A DNA stretch of 64,000 nucleotides from Chloroflexota bacterium (lineage in GTDB: Bacteria > Chloroflexota > Anaerolineae > Anaerolineales > Villigracilaceae): positions 1-64,000 of the forward strand of contig JACRMH010000053.1 in the NCBI GenBank assembly GCA_016219545.1, in the 5' to 3' direction. Each line of letters begins with the position of its first letter. The first letter of the stretch is position 1. The notes below the pieces were generated by a model. It was not told where the DNA came from, did not search any database, and saw only the letters and a program-made list of their open reading frames with translations. Both the position numbers and the translations under genes were made by a program. This document shows, piece after piece, positions 26,600-36,700 of the stretch.

Positions 26600-27928
26600 A
26601 TGACCAAGATCGCATTTATCGGTGCGGGCAGTATCGGCTTCACAAGAGAACTTGTCCGCGACATCCTCACCTTCCCGCTGCTTGAAAACGTCCACCTTGC
26701 TTTGATGGATATTGACACGGAGCGACTCGACTTTGCGAAACGCTCGGTAGAAAAAATTGTCACGCTTGGAAAATATCCCGCCACGGTCACTGCGACCCTT
26801 GACCGGGTGGAGGCGCTTCGCGATGCAGATGTGGTGCTGACAACGATCCTCGCCGGCGGCACAGATATTTGGCGGCACGATATCGAGATCCCAAAGAAGT
26901 ACGGCGTAGACACCAACGTTGGCGACACGCGCGGACCTTCGGGGATCTTCCGTTTTATGCGCACCCTCCCGCCGATGATGGACATTGTGCGTGATATGGA
27001 AATATATTGTCCAAAGGCCACATTGCTTAATTACACCAACCCAATGGCAATGTTATGCGGCGCGATCCAGCGAAGTTCATTCATCCCCACCACTGGCCTG
27101 TGCCACTCCGTTCAAGGAACAGCGCAAATGCTTGGCTGGTGGATCGGTGCCGGACTTAATGAGATCACTTACACCTGCGCTGGCATCAACCATCAAGCCT
27201 GGTATCTTGACTTCAAGGTGAATGGAGAAGATGCCTACCCGCAGATTCATCAAGCAGTCACCGAGAGCGAAGAAATTTACAACATGGAAATCGTACGCAA
27301 CGAAATGTTCCTTGCGCTTGGAAAATATGTGACCGAGTCAAGCGGACACAACTCGGAATATAACTGGTGGTTCCGCAAACGCCCTGACCTGATCGAGAAA
27401 TATTGCATTCACGGAACAGGTTGGAATCCTGGCGAGTATGCTTATATATTGAAAGAATATCAGGAACGCGAAAGTTCATGGAAAGACGAAGCAAAGGGAT
27501 GGTTCGCTGCGGATACACCCATCATGCTCGAACGCGGGCATGAATATGCAGCCTGTATCATCAACGCGTTGATGGGCGGAGAGATGTACAAGTTCAATGG
27601 AAACGTGTCCAACACGAACATCGTGGCTAACCTCCCGCAGGGCGCCTGCGTGGAAGTTCCTGTGCTGGTGGATAAGGACGGCTTCCATCCGATCCACGTT
27701 GGCGCGCTGCCGCCCGAATGCGCCATCCTGACCAACGTCAGCTCGCAGATCGAAGAGATGGCGATCACCGCCACCCTGACCGGCGACCCGACCATGATCT
27801 ACCGCGCCATCTGCCATGACCCGCTGACCGCATCCGTCTTGTCATTGGCAGAGATCAAGGTCATGGTCAACGAAATGTTCGCGCAGAATAAAGATTACCT
27901 GCCGCAGTTTCAAAGTTTCAAGGTCTAG
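26600..27928 (+). CDS. Glycoside hydrolase family 4 (alpha-galactosidase/glucosidase type)
   Basis: The 442-residue protein has an N-terminal Rossmann fold ([15 protein letters not shown]), [12 protein letters not shown] and GLCHSVQGT (cysteine about residue 167). These match the NAD+ and Mn2+ dependent GH4 enzymes, MelA-like branch. GH4 cleaves through a 3-keto intermediate by redox-elimination chemistry. The ATG at 26600 follows AAAGGAG. It is the first enzyme of the plus-strand sugar locus. Substrate stereochemistry cannot be settled by eye. Confidence 0.92.
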   Translation: MTKIAFIGAGSIGFTRELVRDILTFPLLENVHLALMDIDTERLDFAKRSVEKIVTLGKYPATVTATLDRVEALRDADVVLTTILAGGTDIWRHDIEIPKKYGVDTNVGDTRGPSGIFRFMRTLPPMMDIVRDMEIYCPKATLLNYTNPMAMLCGAIQRSSFIPTTGLCHSVQGTAQMLGWWIGAGLNEITYTCAGINHQAWYLDFKVNGEDAYPQIHQAVTESEEIYNMEIVRNEMFLALGKYVTESSGHNSEYNWWFRKRPDLIEKYCIHGTGWNPGEYAYILKEYQERESSWKDEAKGWFAADTPIMLERGHEYAACIINALMGGEMYKFNGNVSNTNIVANLPQGACVEVPVLVDKDGFHPIHVGALPPECAILTNVSSQIEEMAITATLTGDPTMIYRAICHDPLTASVLSLAEIKVMVNEMFAQNKDYLPQFQSFKV

Positions 27929-27988
27929 ACCGCGGACGATATACCGTTGACCGTAAATTATCGTCCATCGTCAACGGTCAACGGTCAA
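27928..27988. repeat. ACCGTTGACC-family palindromic repeat
   Basis: CCGTTGAC (27944-27951) is mirrored by GTCAACGG (27970-27977), with further CGGTCAACGGTC units. It fills the gap after the GH4 gene. Related repeats lie inside coding sequence near 35.45 and 39.5 kb. Confidence 0.7.
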
Positions 27989-28010
27989 AAAATTTTAAGG
28001 AGATACAAAC

Positions 28011-28370
28011 ATGATCCCATCATTCCTGCTTGCCAAACTTTATGTCAAAGGCTCGCTCAAAAATACGGCTACCGGTTTCGAATTCGCGCTGAAAAACATC
28101 ATTGATTCAACCATGCTGATCGGCATTGGTCCCATTACCGTGGGCGAGAAAGCCTATGAAGACTCGGCGATCACCATGACAGTGGCCGATAAATCCACAA
28201 ACGGCGCGGAACTCTCCCGCCAGAATTCTGTCCCGGTGCGGATGGGTGTGCCGATCACGGTATCAATCACAGGTGACAAACTTGCTGCAGGTTCACAGCG
28301 CATTATAGTTGCCGCGACCACCAGTGACATTGGAAAGATCAAATTCGATATCAACGATTCGGTTAATTAA
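28011..28370 (+). CDS. Hypothetical small protein of the sugar locus
   Basis: The 119-residue protein is not recognised. It begins MIPSFLLAKLYVKGSLKN and is predicted by eye to be mostly beta-strand, without a signal peptide or membrane helix. AAGGAG is eight bases before the ATG. Its place between the GH4 gene and the flippase-like fusion suggests a role in the same pathway, but none can be assigned. Confidence 0.7.
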   Translation: MIPSFLLAKLYVKGSLKNTATGFEFALKNIIDSTMLIGIGPITVGEKAYEDSAITMTVADKSTNGAELSRQNSVPVRMGVPITVSITGDKLAAGSQRIIVAATTSDIGKIKFDINDSVN

Positions 28371-28374
28371 TTTT

Positions 28375-28407
28375 ATGTAGGGGCGCAGCAATGCTGCGCC
28401 CCTACAT
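28375..28407. repeat. ATGTAGGGGCGCAGCA palindrome
   Basis: Perfect 16-bp arms (28375-28390, 28392-28407) around one base. It is a repeat-family palindrome that could double as a terminator-like structure, though no T-run follows. A related copy is inside the GH38-like gene near 31.93 kb. Confidence 0.85.
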
Positions 28408-28419
28408 ATTGGATGATCT

Positions 28420-30969
28420 ATGAAAAAATTCAGCATTCTTTTCCTCCTGATAATTTTCCTGACCGCATGCGCTCCTGCGCCTGCGAAAAATGTTATTCCA
28501 ATAAAGATGTTTTATACCGGGGAAAATGGCGGCGTGAAAACGGCACTGGATCTCGCAACTAAATCAGGGACAGTGACTCTCGTTAACGATATAGCTCAGG
28601 CGGATGCTTTGGTGTTGAATGGGGTCATTCCCTCAGGCGCAACAGAACGCGCTAAATCAGGCGTTGGCGTGGTGCTGATCCTAGGCAAGGATGTGACGAA
28701 TGAGCAAGCATCCGCGTTGCTTGGGCAGGAAGTGACTCTCAAGTATGCAGAGGATGCCGTTAGCTTGGTGGACGCCAAAGGAGTTAGCGATCCGCTGTTA
28801 ACTGAGATTATCTGGAACGGCGCACCGCAGGTGAGAGAACGGTTCATCGTCAGTGGATTAAGTTCGCAATCACAGGCCTTGGTTTCGGGGTATGAAGATT
28901 CAGAAGAAATATTGCTCCAGGCTTCGCAGAAGATTTATGTTTTAACTTCCTCACTTTCAAACGGGGCAAATCCTCAAATTCAGGAATGGGGATATTTCAA
29001 CTACCTCATCTATCATCTCGCGGCCAAATCTGCAAACGTAACGCCATTGTCGTTTGCCGATTACCCTGCATCGCCGGTGCCACATAAAGCGGACCGCAAT
29101 GCGCTGTTCCTCTTTTTAGGAGCCGAGTTATTCTTTTTCTTCGGCGCCTTCATTCTGGTGCGGCGTTATAGTTTGAAGCATCCTGAGGCGTTAGACTCAC
29201 TCGTTGCAAACAAGAGCAGGTTCGAGGTCCAGGAAGAAGCGACTGATTGGGAGAAGGTTGGCTTTCATCGTCCACTATCCGGCCTCTTAGTCGGCATGGG
29301 GCTGGGACTCATCCTATTCATCCCGCTCATCATTTACCAGAATTTGATCCTACCCCAATTCATTTTGCCTTCCGCTCAAGCATTGGGAATGTGGGGGCGC
29401 GTGACACAGCTCTTCGGGCTAACCTGGGCGATTTGGGATGTGGGCACTTCGGTGGCGTCCATGAAGTTCCTGAGCCAGTATCGGGTCTCTGACCCGCGGC
29501 GCGGATTCAAGTATATGCAGGTTTACGTTTGGTGGCAGGCTCTTTCGGGTGCGGTGCAGATGGCGTTGGTGGTGGCATTTGTCAGCACGGGATTGGTGCG
29601 CACGCCTTATGCATTATTCGCATGGAGCATCGTGATCCATTCAATGATCCAGATCCCGGGTTTTTATGGCGTGATGCGCGGCACATTGAATGCTCTCCAA
29701 CGCAATGACTACGCCCGCTATATTGACGTAGCTTGGGCAATCGTGTTGCCGGTCTTGACTCAACTCGCGCTGGTTCCGATCTTTTATGCGTGGGGACATT
29801 CACACCCCGCCATGGGCGCAGCCATGGGCGGCGTGCTTGGTATGGGCGCGGCGGCCTATGGCGTGGAGTTGGGTTGTTTCCTGCTGGGCATGTGGCTCTA
29901 CAAACGCATCGGGTATAAAGCCAGTGTGCTCTTCATGGCACACTTTGACTGGAGCATCATCAAGGAAACTTTCCGTTTTGGCTTTTTTGAAATGTTAGGC
30001 GGTATGACAGTTGCTGCGGGCGGCGCGCTCGAAATCTGGGTGACGCAAAACGGACTCGTCAACTACTCTGAAACCTGGGGCAATTGGATCTTGGCAGGGA
30101 ACTTCCTTTTGGCATTTACTGTTTCCACAAATTTGTTCGACGGTATCATGCCCGCTGTTTCAGAAGCATTGGCTGGCGGATACAAAATCCTGAGTCAATA
30201 TTACAGTGTGCAATCTTATAAATGGGGTGCGATTTGCAGCGCGGCATTGGCGGCGATTCTACTGGTGGTGGCTCCGAAATTTATCATCGGCTCATCGGGC
30301 ATGGAGTTCCAACGCGCGGCGGTGCTTGCCATCCCGCTGACCATTTTCGGCTCGATCCAATTTTTGTCATGGCTGGGTGATGCGATCTTCCTCGGCGCGA
30401 ATCGTCCCTTTCTACGGGCGGCGATGGTGCTTGGCGAGCAAACCATCCGCATTGGGTTGATGGTGGTTCTGCTGGCACGCTTCCAAATCGTAGCGCTTAT
30501 CATTGCCTACTTTGTGGGAATTCTTGCGCGCGGACTGATCGCATATTTTGTTGCTCACAAATATTGTTTCCCGCAACGGTTCTATTTCTGGCAGTCTCTT
30601 GCCGCGCCGGTCCTGGCGGCTGGACTCCATTATATGTTCTTGAGCCTCATCGCCAAATTCGTTTGGACAGGCGATGATATTTCCAGCATCGTGCTTTTCT
30701 TCATCGGTTTGCTGCCGAGCATGCCTGTCTTCTTTTTCTTCTATGCACTCGTCGGCGGCTGGGACAATGCCGGACTCGATGAAGTCACCGAAGCCAGCGA
30801 GATGACCGGCTTCCTGCGCCCGGTGATCAATATCATTTTCGTTTTGCCAAGTAAGTGGGGAGCGCGAATCAGCCCATTGCATAACCGCTTCCCCATTACG
30901 ATGCGCGCTGCGGCAATGTCAGAGGCACAGTTGTTAACTGAGCAAAAAGTGAAACTAGTTCACGGATAA
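28420..30969 (+). CDS. Lipoprotein-signal protein fused to a flippase-like multi-pass membrane domain
   Basis: The 849-residue protein starts with a lipoprotein-type signal (FLLIIFLTACAP, lipobox cysteine near residue 17). A soluble region of about 210 residues with LVLNGVIPSGAT and VGVVLILGKDV segments follows, then a membrane part of roughly 14 helices. The membrane part resembles oligosaccharide/MATE-like flippases in hydrophobic pattern and length. I cannot name the family. In a glycan-use locus it might export or import a sugar or lipid-linked sugar. A fused lipoprotein domain facing outside is unusual. Confidence 0.6.
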   Translation: MKKFSILFLLIIFLTACAPAPAKNVIPIKMFYTGENGGVKTALDLATKSGTVTLVNDIAQADALVLNGVIPSGATERAKSGVGVVLILGKDVTNEQASALLGQEVTLKYAEDAVSLVDAKGVSDPLLTEIIWNGAPQVRERFIVSGLSSQSQALVSGYEDSEEILLQASQKIYVLTSSLSNGANPQIQEWGYFNYLIYHLAAKSANVTPLSFADYPASPVPHKADRNALFLFLGAELFFFFGAFILVRRYSLKHPEALDSLVANKSRFEVQEEATDWEKVGFHRPLSGLLVGMGLGLILFIPLIIYQNLILPQFILPSAQALGMWGRVTQLFGLTWAIWDVGTSVASMKFLSQYRVSDPRRGFKYMQVYVWWQALSGAVQMALVVAFVSTGLVRTPYALFAWSIVIHSMIQIPGFYGVMRGTLNALQRNDYARYIDVAWAIVLPVLTQLALVPIFYAWGHSHPAMGAAMGGVLGMGAAAYGVELGCFLLGMWLYKRIGYKASVLFMAHFDWSIIKETFRFGFFEMLGGMTVAAGGALEIWVTQNGLVNYSETWGNWILAGNFLLAFTVSTNLFDGIMPAVSEALAGGYKILSQYYSVQSYKWGAICSAALAAILLVVAPKFIIGSSGMEFQRAAVLAIPLTIFGSIQFLSWLGDAIFLGANRPFLRAAMVLGEQTIRIGLMVVLLARFQIVALIIAYFVGILARGLIAYFVAHKYCFPQRFYFWQSLAAPVLAAGLHYMFLSLIAKFVWTGDDISSIVLFFIGLLPSMPVFFFFYALVGGWDNAGLDEVTEASEMTGFLRPVINIIFVLPSKWGARISPLHNRFPITMRAAAMSEAQLLTEQKVKLVHG

Positions 30970-30973
30970 ATCT

Positions 30974-33643
30974 ATGAAGCTCGATACCATTTACATTATT
31001 CACCACACCCACACGGATATTGGATTCACTAATGACCAGCCCATCTTTTGGGAGATGCAATACCGCTTCATTGACGAAGCCCTGCGCTTGACCGACCGCT
31101 ACAAAGATAACCCACCCGATAGCCGCTTCCGCTGGACAGTGGAAACCACGTCTGGTCTTGATGCGTGGCTGAAGACCGCATCCACCCGCGACATTGACCG
31201 TTTGATTGCCGCCGATAATGCAGGTCTCATTGAAGTGATGGCGATGCAAACCAACAACACACCATTGCTGGATACCTACCAACTCATCGAAAGCCTGCGA
31301 CCCATTCAACGCCTGCGCCGCGACTATGGACTCAATATCCGCCATGCCATGAACTGTGACATCAACGGTCAGAACTGGACTCTCGCCGATCTTCTGCTGG
31401 ATGCAGGCATCGAAGGTTTCAGCATGGCGGTCAACCACCACTTTGGCGGGCCGCCCAGTCCGCGCCCGAATGTTTTTCTTTGGCAAACTCCCAGCGGACG
31501 AACTATCCCCACTCACAATGGCTGGCAATACTCCAAAGCGAATGAGTTTGGTCTCGCCAGTGACACAGATGAAATCTTCCTTGAGTGGCTTCCGAAGATC
31601 GAAACTTATCTCACTGAAAATAATTATCCGTTGCCCTTTCTGATCCTTGAAGGCTTTCATCCTTACGGCGATAATGGTTCTGCATACGGAGCCTTCGCAG
31701 AGTTTGCACATCGCTGGAATGAAAGCGGACGCGCTCCGCGCATCATCACCGCCACGCCAAGAATGTTTTGGGAACGAGTCAAGAATCACCATGCAGATCT
31801 GGAAACGATCCGTGGCGACTGGACAGATTACTGGAACTTCGGCTCCATCTCCGCTGCCAGAGAAACCACCATCGCTAGGACGACCCGCAGCCGGTTGCAG
31901 CGTGCCGATGCGATTTTTGCTGCTGTAATGTGTAGGGGCGGATCACGACGCGAAGCATCCCCTACGACGACATGGTCTGAACGCACAAATAATCTTTACC
32001 GCGATTCAGCCTGGCAATCACTCAACCTGTACGGCGAACACACCTGGGGCGCAGACACTGCCTCCAACAATCCCGAGCTTGAAGATTCGCTGGCGATGGA
32101 TAACCATAAGAAAAACCTGGTATACACAGCCCGCTCACTTAGCCTGTTGCTTGAGCGAGATGCCCTCGCTGATTTTTCGCATCTTATCCCCCGCAACGAC
32201 CCTACTGATCTATTGATATTCAATCCGCTGCCTTGGGAACGCACTATCAGCGGAGTCATTTCCAAGAACGTCCTCATCCCGCGCGGATTGAATGATGACC
32301 CAACCTCCAGCCGCCACTTCATCGGGCGCATGGCACATCCCACCGACTTCTGGACAGGCCGTGCAGAATCCGGTTTTCACGGCGGCATGGGCTGGATGCT
32401 TACACCCACAACCGTCCCTGCCTTTGGGTATGCTGTCGTCAACTGGGACTCATTGACGAGCATGACCGAAGCCGTCCAAAGTGATGATGCCGTTGTAGAA
32501 AACCAGCGTTACCGCGTTACCTTCAATACTCAAAAAGGCGGCATCACTTCCTTATTCGATAAACAACTCAACTATGAGTGGGTGGATTCCTCGGCTGGTC
32601 ATCCCGTGCATGGATTTATCCACGAAGAGGTTGCCGACCATGATGCACCCGAACCGCGCAAATTATTATGCAATGTCAACTGGAGTGTGGATACCGCCAC
32701 CGAACGCGGCTGGAATCCTGATTGGAAAGCCAATCGTATTGCGCCAGCCAAAGTACTATTGCACAAAGTTTACCGTCTGTCGTTTGCAACTGTCGTCGAG
32801 CAAATTCTCGAACATGTGGTCATCGGAAAAATTTGTCAGCGGGTATTGCTTCCTGATAACAGCGACCAGATCGAATTCCAATCCGAATGGCAGATGGGCA
32901 CGACCATCCACCCTGAAGCGACATATCTTTTATTCCCATTCAACATCCCCAACGCACAGGCACGCTTTGATATTGGCGGCGTACCAGTTCGCCCGCACCT
33001 TGACCAGATTCCCGGCTCGTGCCGTGATTACTTCACCGTGCAAGGCTGGGTGGATTTCAATAACGGCGAGCGCGGCATGACGATAGCCACGCCCGAAAAC
33101 CCAATGGTGCAACTGGGAGATTTTCACTTTGCCCACAACCAATCCGAGATCAATCTTGAACGCGCCATGCTGCTTGGTTGGGTGACAAATAATTACTGGG
33201 AGACCAACTTCCCCGGAATGCAGCCCGGCACTGTCACAGCACGATACGCTATCCATCCATATAAAGGCCGGTTTGACGAATCCTGCGCCCACAAGTTTGC
33301 CGCCGAATCCGAACATTCGCGTCCGCTTGTCCAGCATCTCGGTGAACCCGCCGCCTCGGAACAACTCCCTGCAACCGGAACATTACTCCACCTGCCGCAA
33401 CCGCCCATCATGGTATTGAATCTTCGCAACGAAGTAGACTCGACTCTCATTACACTTTTCAATGCAAGCGACGAGTCACATACAGCCATGATCCAGAGCG
33501 GCATCCTGCCTATTGTCCGAACGGCAAGATGCGGGTTATCTGGCGAAGCGCAGGAATCACTTCCAGTGAAAGATGGTTCCATTCAAGTCGAATTGACTCC
33601 GCGAAGGGTGTGTACCCTTCGAATTTTTCATACTGACAAATGA
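30974..33643 (+). CDS. GH38-like alpha-mannosidase-related protein
   Basis: The 889-residue protein opens [13 protein letters not shown], the metal-binding HxD start typical of GH38 and related folds. [25 protein letters not shown] supplies a likely catalytic aspartate, and a helical and beta-sandwich C-terminal half follows. GH38 enzymes use Zn2+ to cleave alpha-mannosides, but this protein is divergent, so the substrate is open. Residues about 320-332 are encoded by an in-frame GTAGGGG palindrome. It follows the membrane protein after four bases. Confidence 0.75.
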   Translation: MKLDTIYIIHHTHTDIGFTNDQPIFWEMQYRFIDEALRLTDRYKDNPPDSRFRWTVETTSGLDAWLKTASTRDIDRLIAADNAGLIEVMAMQTNNTPLLDTYQLIESLRPIQRLRRDYGLNIRHAMNCDINGQNWTLADLLLDAGIEGFSMAVNHHFGGPPSPRPNVFLWQTPSGRTIPTHNGWQYSKANEFGLASDTDEIFLEWLPKIETYLTENNYPLPFLILEGFHPYGDNGSAYGAFAEFAHRWNESGRAPRIITATPRMFWERVKNHHADLETIRGDWTDYWNFGSISAARETTIARTTRSRLQRADAIFAAVMCRGGSRREASPTTTWSERTNNLYRDSAWQSLNLYGEHTWGADTASNNPELEDSLAMDNHKKNLVYTARSLSLLLERDALADFSHLIPRNDPTDLLIFNPLPWERTISGVISKNVLIPRGLNDDPTSSRHFIGRMAHPTDFWTGRAESGFHGGMGWMLTPTTVPAFGYAVVNWDSLTSMTEAVQSDDAVVENQRYRVTFNTQKGGITSLFDKQLNYEWVDSSAGHPVHGFIHEEVADHDAPEPRKLLCNVNWSVDTATERGWNPDWKANRIAPAKVLLHKVYRLSFATVVEQILEHVVIGKICQRVLLPDNSDQIEFQSEWQMGTTIHPEATYLLFPFNIPNAQARFDIGGVPVRPHLDQIPGSCRDYFTVQGWVDFNNGERGMTIATPENPMVQLGDFHFAHNQSEINLERAMLLGWVTNNYWETNFPGMQPGTVTARYAIHPYKGRFDESCAHKFAAESEHSRPLVQHLGEPAASEQLPATGTLLHLPQPPIMVLNLRNEVDSTLITLFNASDESHTAMIQSGILPIVRTARCGLSGEAQESLPVKDGSIQVELTPRRVCTLRIFHTDK
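31931..31966. repeat. In-frame GTAGGGG palindrome inside the GH38-like gene
   Basis: GTAGGGG (31932-31938) and CCCCTAC (31959-31965), with inner GGAT/ATCC, lie wholly within the reading frame. They encode a [11 protein letters not shown] stretch unlike the surrounding protein. It is related to the intergenic palindrome at 28375-28407. Confidence 0.75.
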
Positions 33644-34575
33644 TGCAGATCATTCCCCGCCGCAAGATCACAGGCTATTCCGCCATTCTGCTGCCATTCC
33701 AAGCGAATGGTTCTGTGGATTGGGATTCCTTCTGCGCCCATGTTGCCCGCACCGCAAAGGCTGGTTTAACTCCGGCCGTCAATATGGATACAGGCTACGG
33801 AAACCTCATTGATGAAAAGACTCGTGAGGATGTCCTGCGCCGCACGCAGGAAACACTCTCTGGCGGATCCTTCACCGCAGGGGCATTTGTCCGCGACCAA
33901 GCAGGCGACTCATTCTCCGCCGATGCATACTACCGTCAAATGGAGCAGATCCAAACCTTCGGCGGAATCCCGACCATCTTTCAATCTTATGTATTAACAA
34001 GTTTGTCTTCCGATCAACTTATAGCTGCATATGAAGACTTTGGAAAACGAGTCAGGCAGTTCATTGCTTTTGAACTTGGGGCGATTTTCGCGCCCTTCGG
34101 AAAAATTTATGACCTCACTACATACGAGGGTTTGCTTAACATCAAAGAATGTATCGGTGCAAAGCATTCTTCGCTAAGCCGTCAACTCGAATGGGACCGA
34201 CTCATTTTGCGCGACAAAGTCCGGCCAGATTTCAAGGTCTTCACCGGCAACGACCTCGCCATTGACATGGTCATGTACGGCTCGGATTATCTGCTCGGCA
34301 TCTCCACCTTCGCCCCGGATTACTTTGCCCTGCGTGACCGCTACTGGCTCGACGGTGATCCACGTTTTTATGAACTCAACGACATCCTGCAATATCTGGG
34401 ACAATTTGCTTTTCGTTCACCGGTCCCTGCATACAAACACAGCGCCGCTCAATTCCTGAAACTACGAGGCTGGATCCAATGCGACCACACTCACCCACAA
34501 TGCCCATCCCGCCCCGAAACTGACATTCCCATTCTGCAAAATATCCTCGATCAATTGGTAAATGGTAATTGGTAA
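33640..34575 (+). CDS. DHDPS/N-acetylneuraminate lyase superfamily protein
   Basis: The 311-residue TIM-barrel protein resembles the dihydrodipicolinate synthase superfamily. The Schiff-base lysine is likely K175 in [11 protein letters not shown], and the [10 protein letters not shown] segment leads toward the active site. Members are aldolases or dehydratases acting on 2-keto acids. Its place suggests that it splits a sugar-derived keto acid. The last residues (QLVNGNW) are encoded by a GGTAAT-type repeat. It overlaps the GH38-like stop. Confidence 0.8.
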   Translation: MMQIIPRRKITGYSAILLPFQANGSVDWDSFCAHVARTAKAGLTPAVNMDTGYGNLIDEKTREDVLRRTQETLSGGSFTAGAFVRDQAGDSFSADAYYRQMEQIQTFGGIPTIFQSYVLTSLSSDQLIAAYEDFGKRVRQFIAFELGAIFAPFGKIYDLTTYEGLLNIKECIGAKHSSLSRQLEWDRLILRDKVRPDFKVFTGNDLAIDMVMYGSDYLLGISTFAPDYFALRDRYWLDGDPRFYELNDILQYLGQFAFRSPVPAYKHSAAQFLKLRGWIQCDHTHPQCPSRPETDIPILQNILDQLVNGNW

Positions 34576-34581
34576 TTAGTG
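34560..34581. repeat. GGTAATTGGTAATT direct repeat at the gene junction
   Basis: GGTAATTGGTAATTAG at 34564-34579, part of a longer AATTGGTAAATGGTAATTGG run from about 34553. It covers the stop of the DHDPS-like gene and just precedes the OYE start. It looks like a short interspersed repeat captured at a gene end. Confidence 0.6.
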
Positions 34582-34583
34582 CT

Positions 34584-36047
34584 ATGTATCCACGCATCGC
34601 CCAACTCCGAACCGCAGAACAATTTTCAAAACACATCCAGAGCATCGGCATCAAACTTGACTTTGAAGCTGAACTCCAGTCCGCGCCAGAATCACCTCTC
34701 GCCCAACCCTATAACCTTCCAACCTTAAACCTGCAACTTTCAAACCGATGGTGCATCCTCCCGATGGAAGGCTGGGATGGCACAACGGACGGAAAGCCTA
34801 CAGAGTTAACCATCCGCCGCTGGGAGAGATTCGGTCAGAGCGGCGCAAAATTCATCTGGGGCGGTGAAGCAGTTGCCGTGCGAACGGAAGGACGCGCCAA
34901 CCCGAATCAACTTGTTATTAACGAAGATAATCTTTCGGGGTTGGTAAGTTTACGTGAAAGTCTTATCCGCGCTCATGCAATCCGCTGGAACACTGACGAC
35001 ATGCTCATCGGTTTGCAGTTGACGCACTCCGGGCGTTTCAGTCGCCCCAATGACAAAAAGCGGATGGAGCCGAAAATCCTGTATTCCCATCCGTTGCTCA
35101 ACAAGAAATTCGGACTGTCTGATGATTATCCGGTCATGAGCGATGATGAGATCGAACGTCTTATTGATGATTACATCGTTGCTGCGAAACATGCCTGCAA
35201 AGCAGGTTTTCAATTTGTAGACATCAAACATTGTCACGGCTATCTGGGGCACGAATTTCTTAGCGCGGTGGATCGAGATGGAAAGTATGGCGGCAGTTTT
35301 GAAAACAGAACCCGCTTCCTGCACGAGATCGTGGATGGCATACATACTGAAGTGCCCGGAATGGAAATCGGCGTGCGACTCTCTGCATTTGATTTCATCC
35401 CTTTCAAGCCGGATGAAAATGGGATCGGCATTCCTGAAAGATTGACCGTAGACGGTGAACCACAGACCGTGCATGGTCAATCGTCCACCGTCTATCGCCA
35501 CGCCTTTGGCGGTGACGGTTCAGGACTGGGAATCAACCTCTCGGAGCCGCACCAGTTCCTTGGTCAGTGTGAAGCGTTGGGAATTCGGTTGATCAATATC
35601 ACGGCAGGCAGTCCATATTATGTCCCGCACATTCAACGTCCGGCATTATTCCCGCCATCGGATGGATATTCGCCGCCTGAAGATCCTCTGGTGGGCGTAG
35701 CGCGCCTCATCAATGCAACTGCCGATTTGAAATCGAAACATCCCAATTTATGTTTTATTGGGACCGGATATTCGTATTTGCAGGAATGGCTGCCGAACGT
35801 CGCGCAAAATGTTGTTCGTACGAATAAAGCAGATTTTGTCGGGTTGGGTCGCATGGTGCTGACTTACCCTGAATTGTGCGCGGACGTGTTTGAAGGCAAG
35901 CCGTTAGAAAAAAAGAAGATTTGCCGCACGTTCAGCGACTGCACCACCGCGCCGCGCAAGGGACTCGTCAGCGGTTGCTATCCGCTGGATGAGTTTTATA
36001 AAGCACGACCTGAAGCAAATCTTTTGAAGGAAGCAAAACAAAAATGA
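34584..36047 (+). CDS. Old yellow enzyme-type NADH:flavin oxidoreductase
   Basis: The 487-residue protein has OYE landmarks: [49 protein letters not shown] with the catalytic HxxH pair, the [17 protein letters not shown] segment and [12 protein letters not shown]. It would use FMN and reduce or isomerise an unsaturated or keto sugar product. Two repeat-derived stretches lie in the frame, near residues 42-54 and 286-304. The latter precedes [13 protein letters not shown]. Start at 34584; no good ribosome site. Confidence 0.85.
   Translation: MYPRIAQLRTAEQFSKHIQSIGIKLDFEAELQSAPESPLAQPYNLPTLNLQLSNRWCILPMEGWDGTTDGKPTELTIRRWERFGQSGAKFIWGGEAVAVRTEGRANPNQLVINEDNLSGLVSLRESLIRAHAIRWNTDDMLIGLQLTHSGRFSRPNDKKRMEPKILYSHPLLNKKFGLSDDYPVMSDDEIERLIDDYIVAAKHACKAGFQFVDIKHCHGYLGHEFLSAVDRDGKYGGSFENRTRFLHEIVDGIHTEVPGMEIGVRLSAFDFIPFKPDENGIGIPERLTVDGEPQTVHGQSSTVYRHAFGGDGSGLGINLSEPHQFLGQCEALGIRLINITAGSPYYVPHIQRPALFPPSDGYSPPEDPLVGVARLINATADLKSKHPNLCFIGTGYSYLQEWLPNVAQNVVRTNKADFVGLGRMVLTYPELCADVFEGKPLEKKKICRTFSDCTTAPRKGLVSGCYPLDEFYKARPEANLLKEAKQK
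34704..34747. repeat. In-frame AACCTTCCAACCTT repeat in the OYE gene
   Basis: AACCTTCCAACCTTAAACC and CAACTTTCAAACC units are the reverse of the GGTTGAAAGTT family at 37.67-37.73 kb. They encode [12 protein letters not shown] in the protein. Confidence 0.65.
35441..35495. repeat. In-frame ATTGACC/AGACGGTG repeat in the OYE gene
   Basis: ATTGACC (35441-35447) pairs with GGTCAAT (35475-35481), and AGACGGTG (35450-35457) with CACCGTCT (35486-35493). The units cross, so this is not a plain hairpin. They match the 27.93 kb intergenic family and encode [19 protein letters not shown]. Confidence 0.7.
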
Positions 36048-36700
36048 AAAAAGTTCTGCTTGTCACTGATGGCATTTTTCATCCACCTCTTTTTGGGCGG
36101 TGGGCGCTTCACGCCAGTTTGAAACACCTGGAAGGATTCTCTTTCAGTCACGTTTCATCGCTGGAAAAGCTCCCCAATGATCTAGGATCATTCTCTGCGT
36201 TGGCACTGCACTACCATCATAAAACTATTTCAGATGGCGCGCTTAAACGGCTGGACAATTTTGTACAAAACGGCGGCGGGATTCTAGCCATTCATGCCTC
36301 AACAGCCTCGTTTAAAAAAACCCTCTCCTATTTTGATATTCTCGGCGGACGATTTATCGGTCACGGAAAAGTCGAAAGGTTCAAAGTTGAAAGGGTAAAA
36401 GTGAAGCCGGAACAAGACAAGATCTTTCATGGCATGAAAAATTTCTTTTTATATGACGAACTATATATTCACGAACTGCATCAAGACATTCAAGTTCATT
36501 TCACGGCAAAACATGAAGGACGCAATATTCCCGTCGTGTGGACGCATCATTATGGAAAAGGACGGGTCTGTTATTTCGTTGGCGGACACACCTTCGTGAC
36601 AATGGAAACTGAGACAGTGCATGAACTTTTGCAGCGCGGATTGGAATGGATATGTTCGCAAGGGCAACACAATGCTTCGCGCCTACAGGAGACGATATGA
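36044..36700 (+). CDS. ThuA-domain protein
   Basis: The 218-residue protein has the ThuA glutamine-amidotransferase-like fold: [54 protein letters not shown]. ThuA/ThuB act in trehalose and related sugar catabolism through 3-keto sugars. The Gfo/Idh gene that follows is the natural partner. Residues about 110-121 ([12 protein letters not shown]) are encoded by GTTGAAAG-type repeat DNA. It overlaps the OYE stop by four bases. Confidence 0.85.
   Translation: MKKVLLVTDGIFHPPLFGRWALHASLKHLEGFSFSHVSSLEKLPNDLGSFSALALHYHHKTISDGALKRLDNFVQNGGGILAIHASTASFKKTLSYFDILGGRFIGHGKVERFKVERVKVKPEQDKIFHGMKNFFLYDELYIHELHQDIQVHFTAKHEGRNIPVVWTHHYGKGRVCYFVGGHTFVTMETETVHELLQRGLEWICSQGQHNASRLQETI
36371..36406. repeat. 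In-frame GTTGAAAGG repeat in the ThuA gene
   Basis: CGAAAGGTTCAAAGTTGAAAGG matches the low-complexity family at 1330-1355 and 37668-37726. It encodes a charged [11 protein letters not shown] run. Confidence 0.6.

Noticed and set aside
28011..28370. Assigning the 119-residue sugar-locus protein to a carbohydrate-binding module
   Set aside because: Beta-rich appearance alone is not evidence; no aromatic platform or signal peptide is visible.
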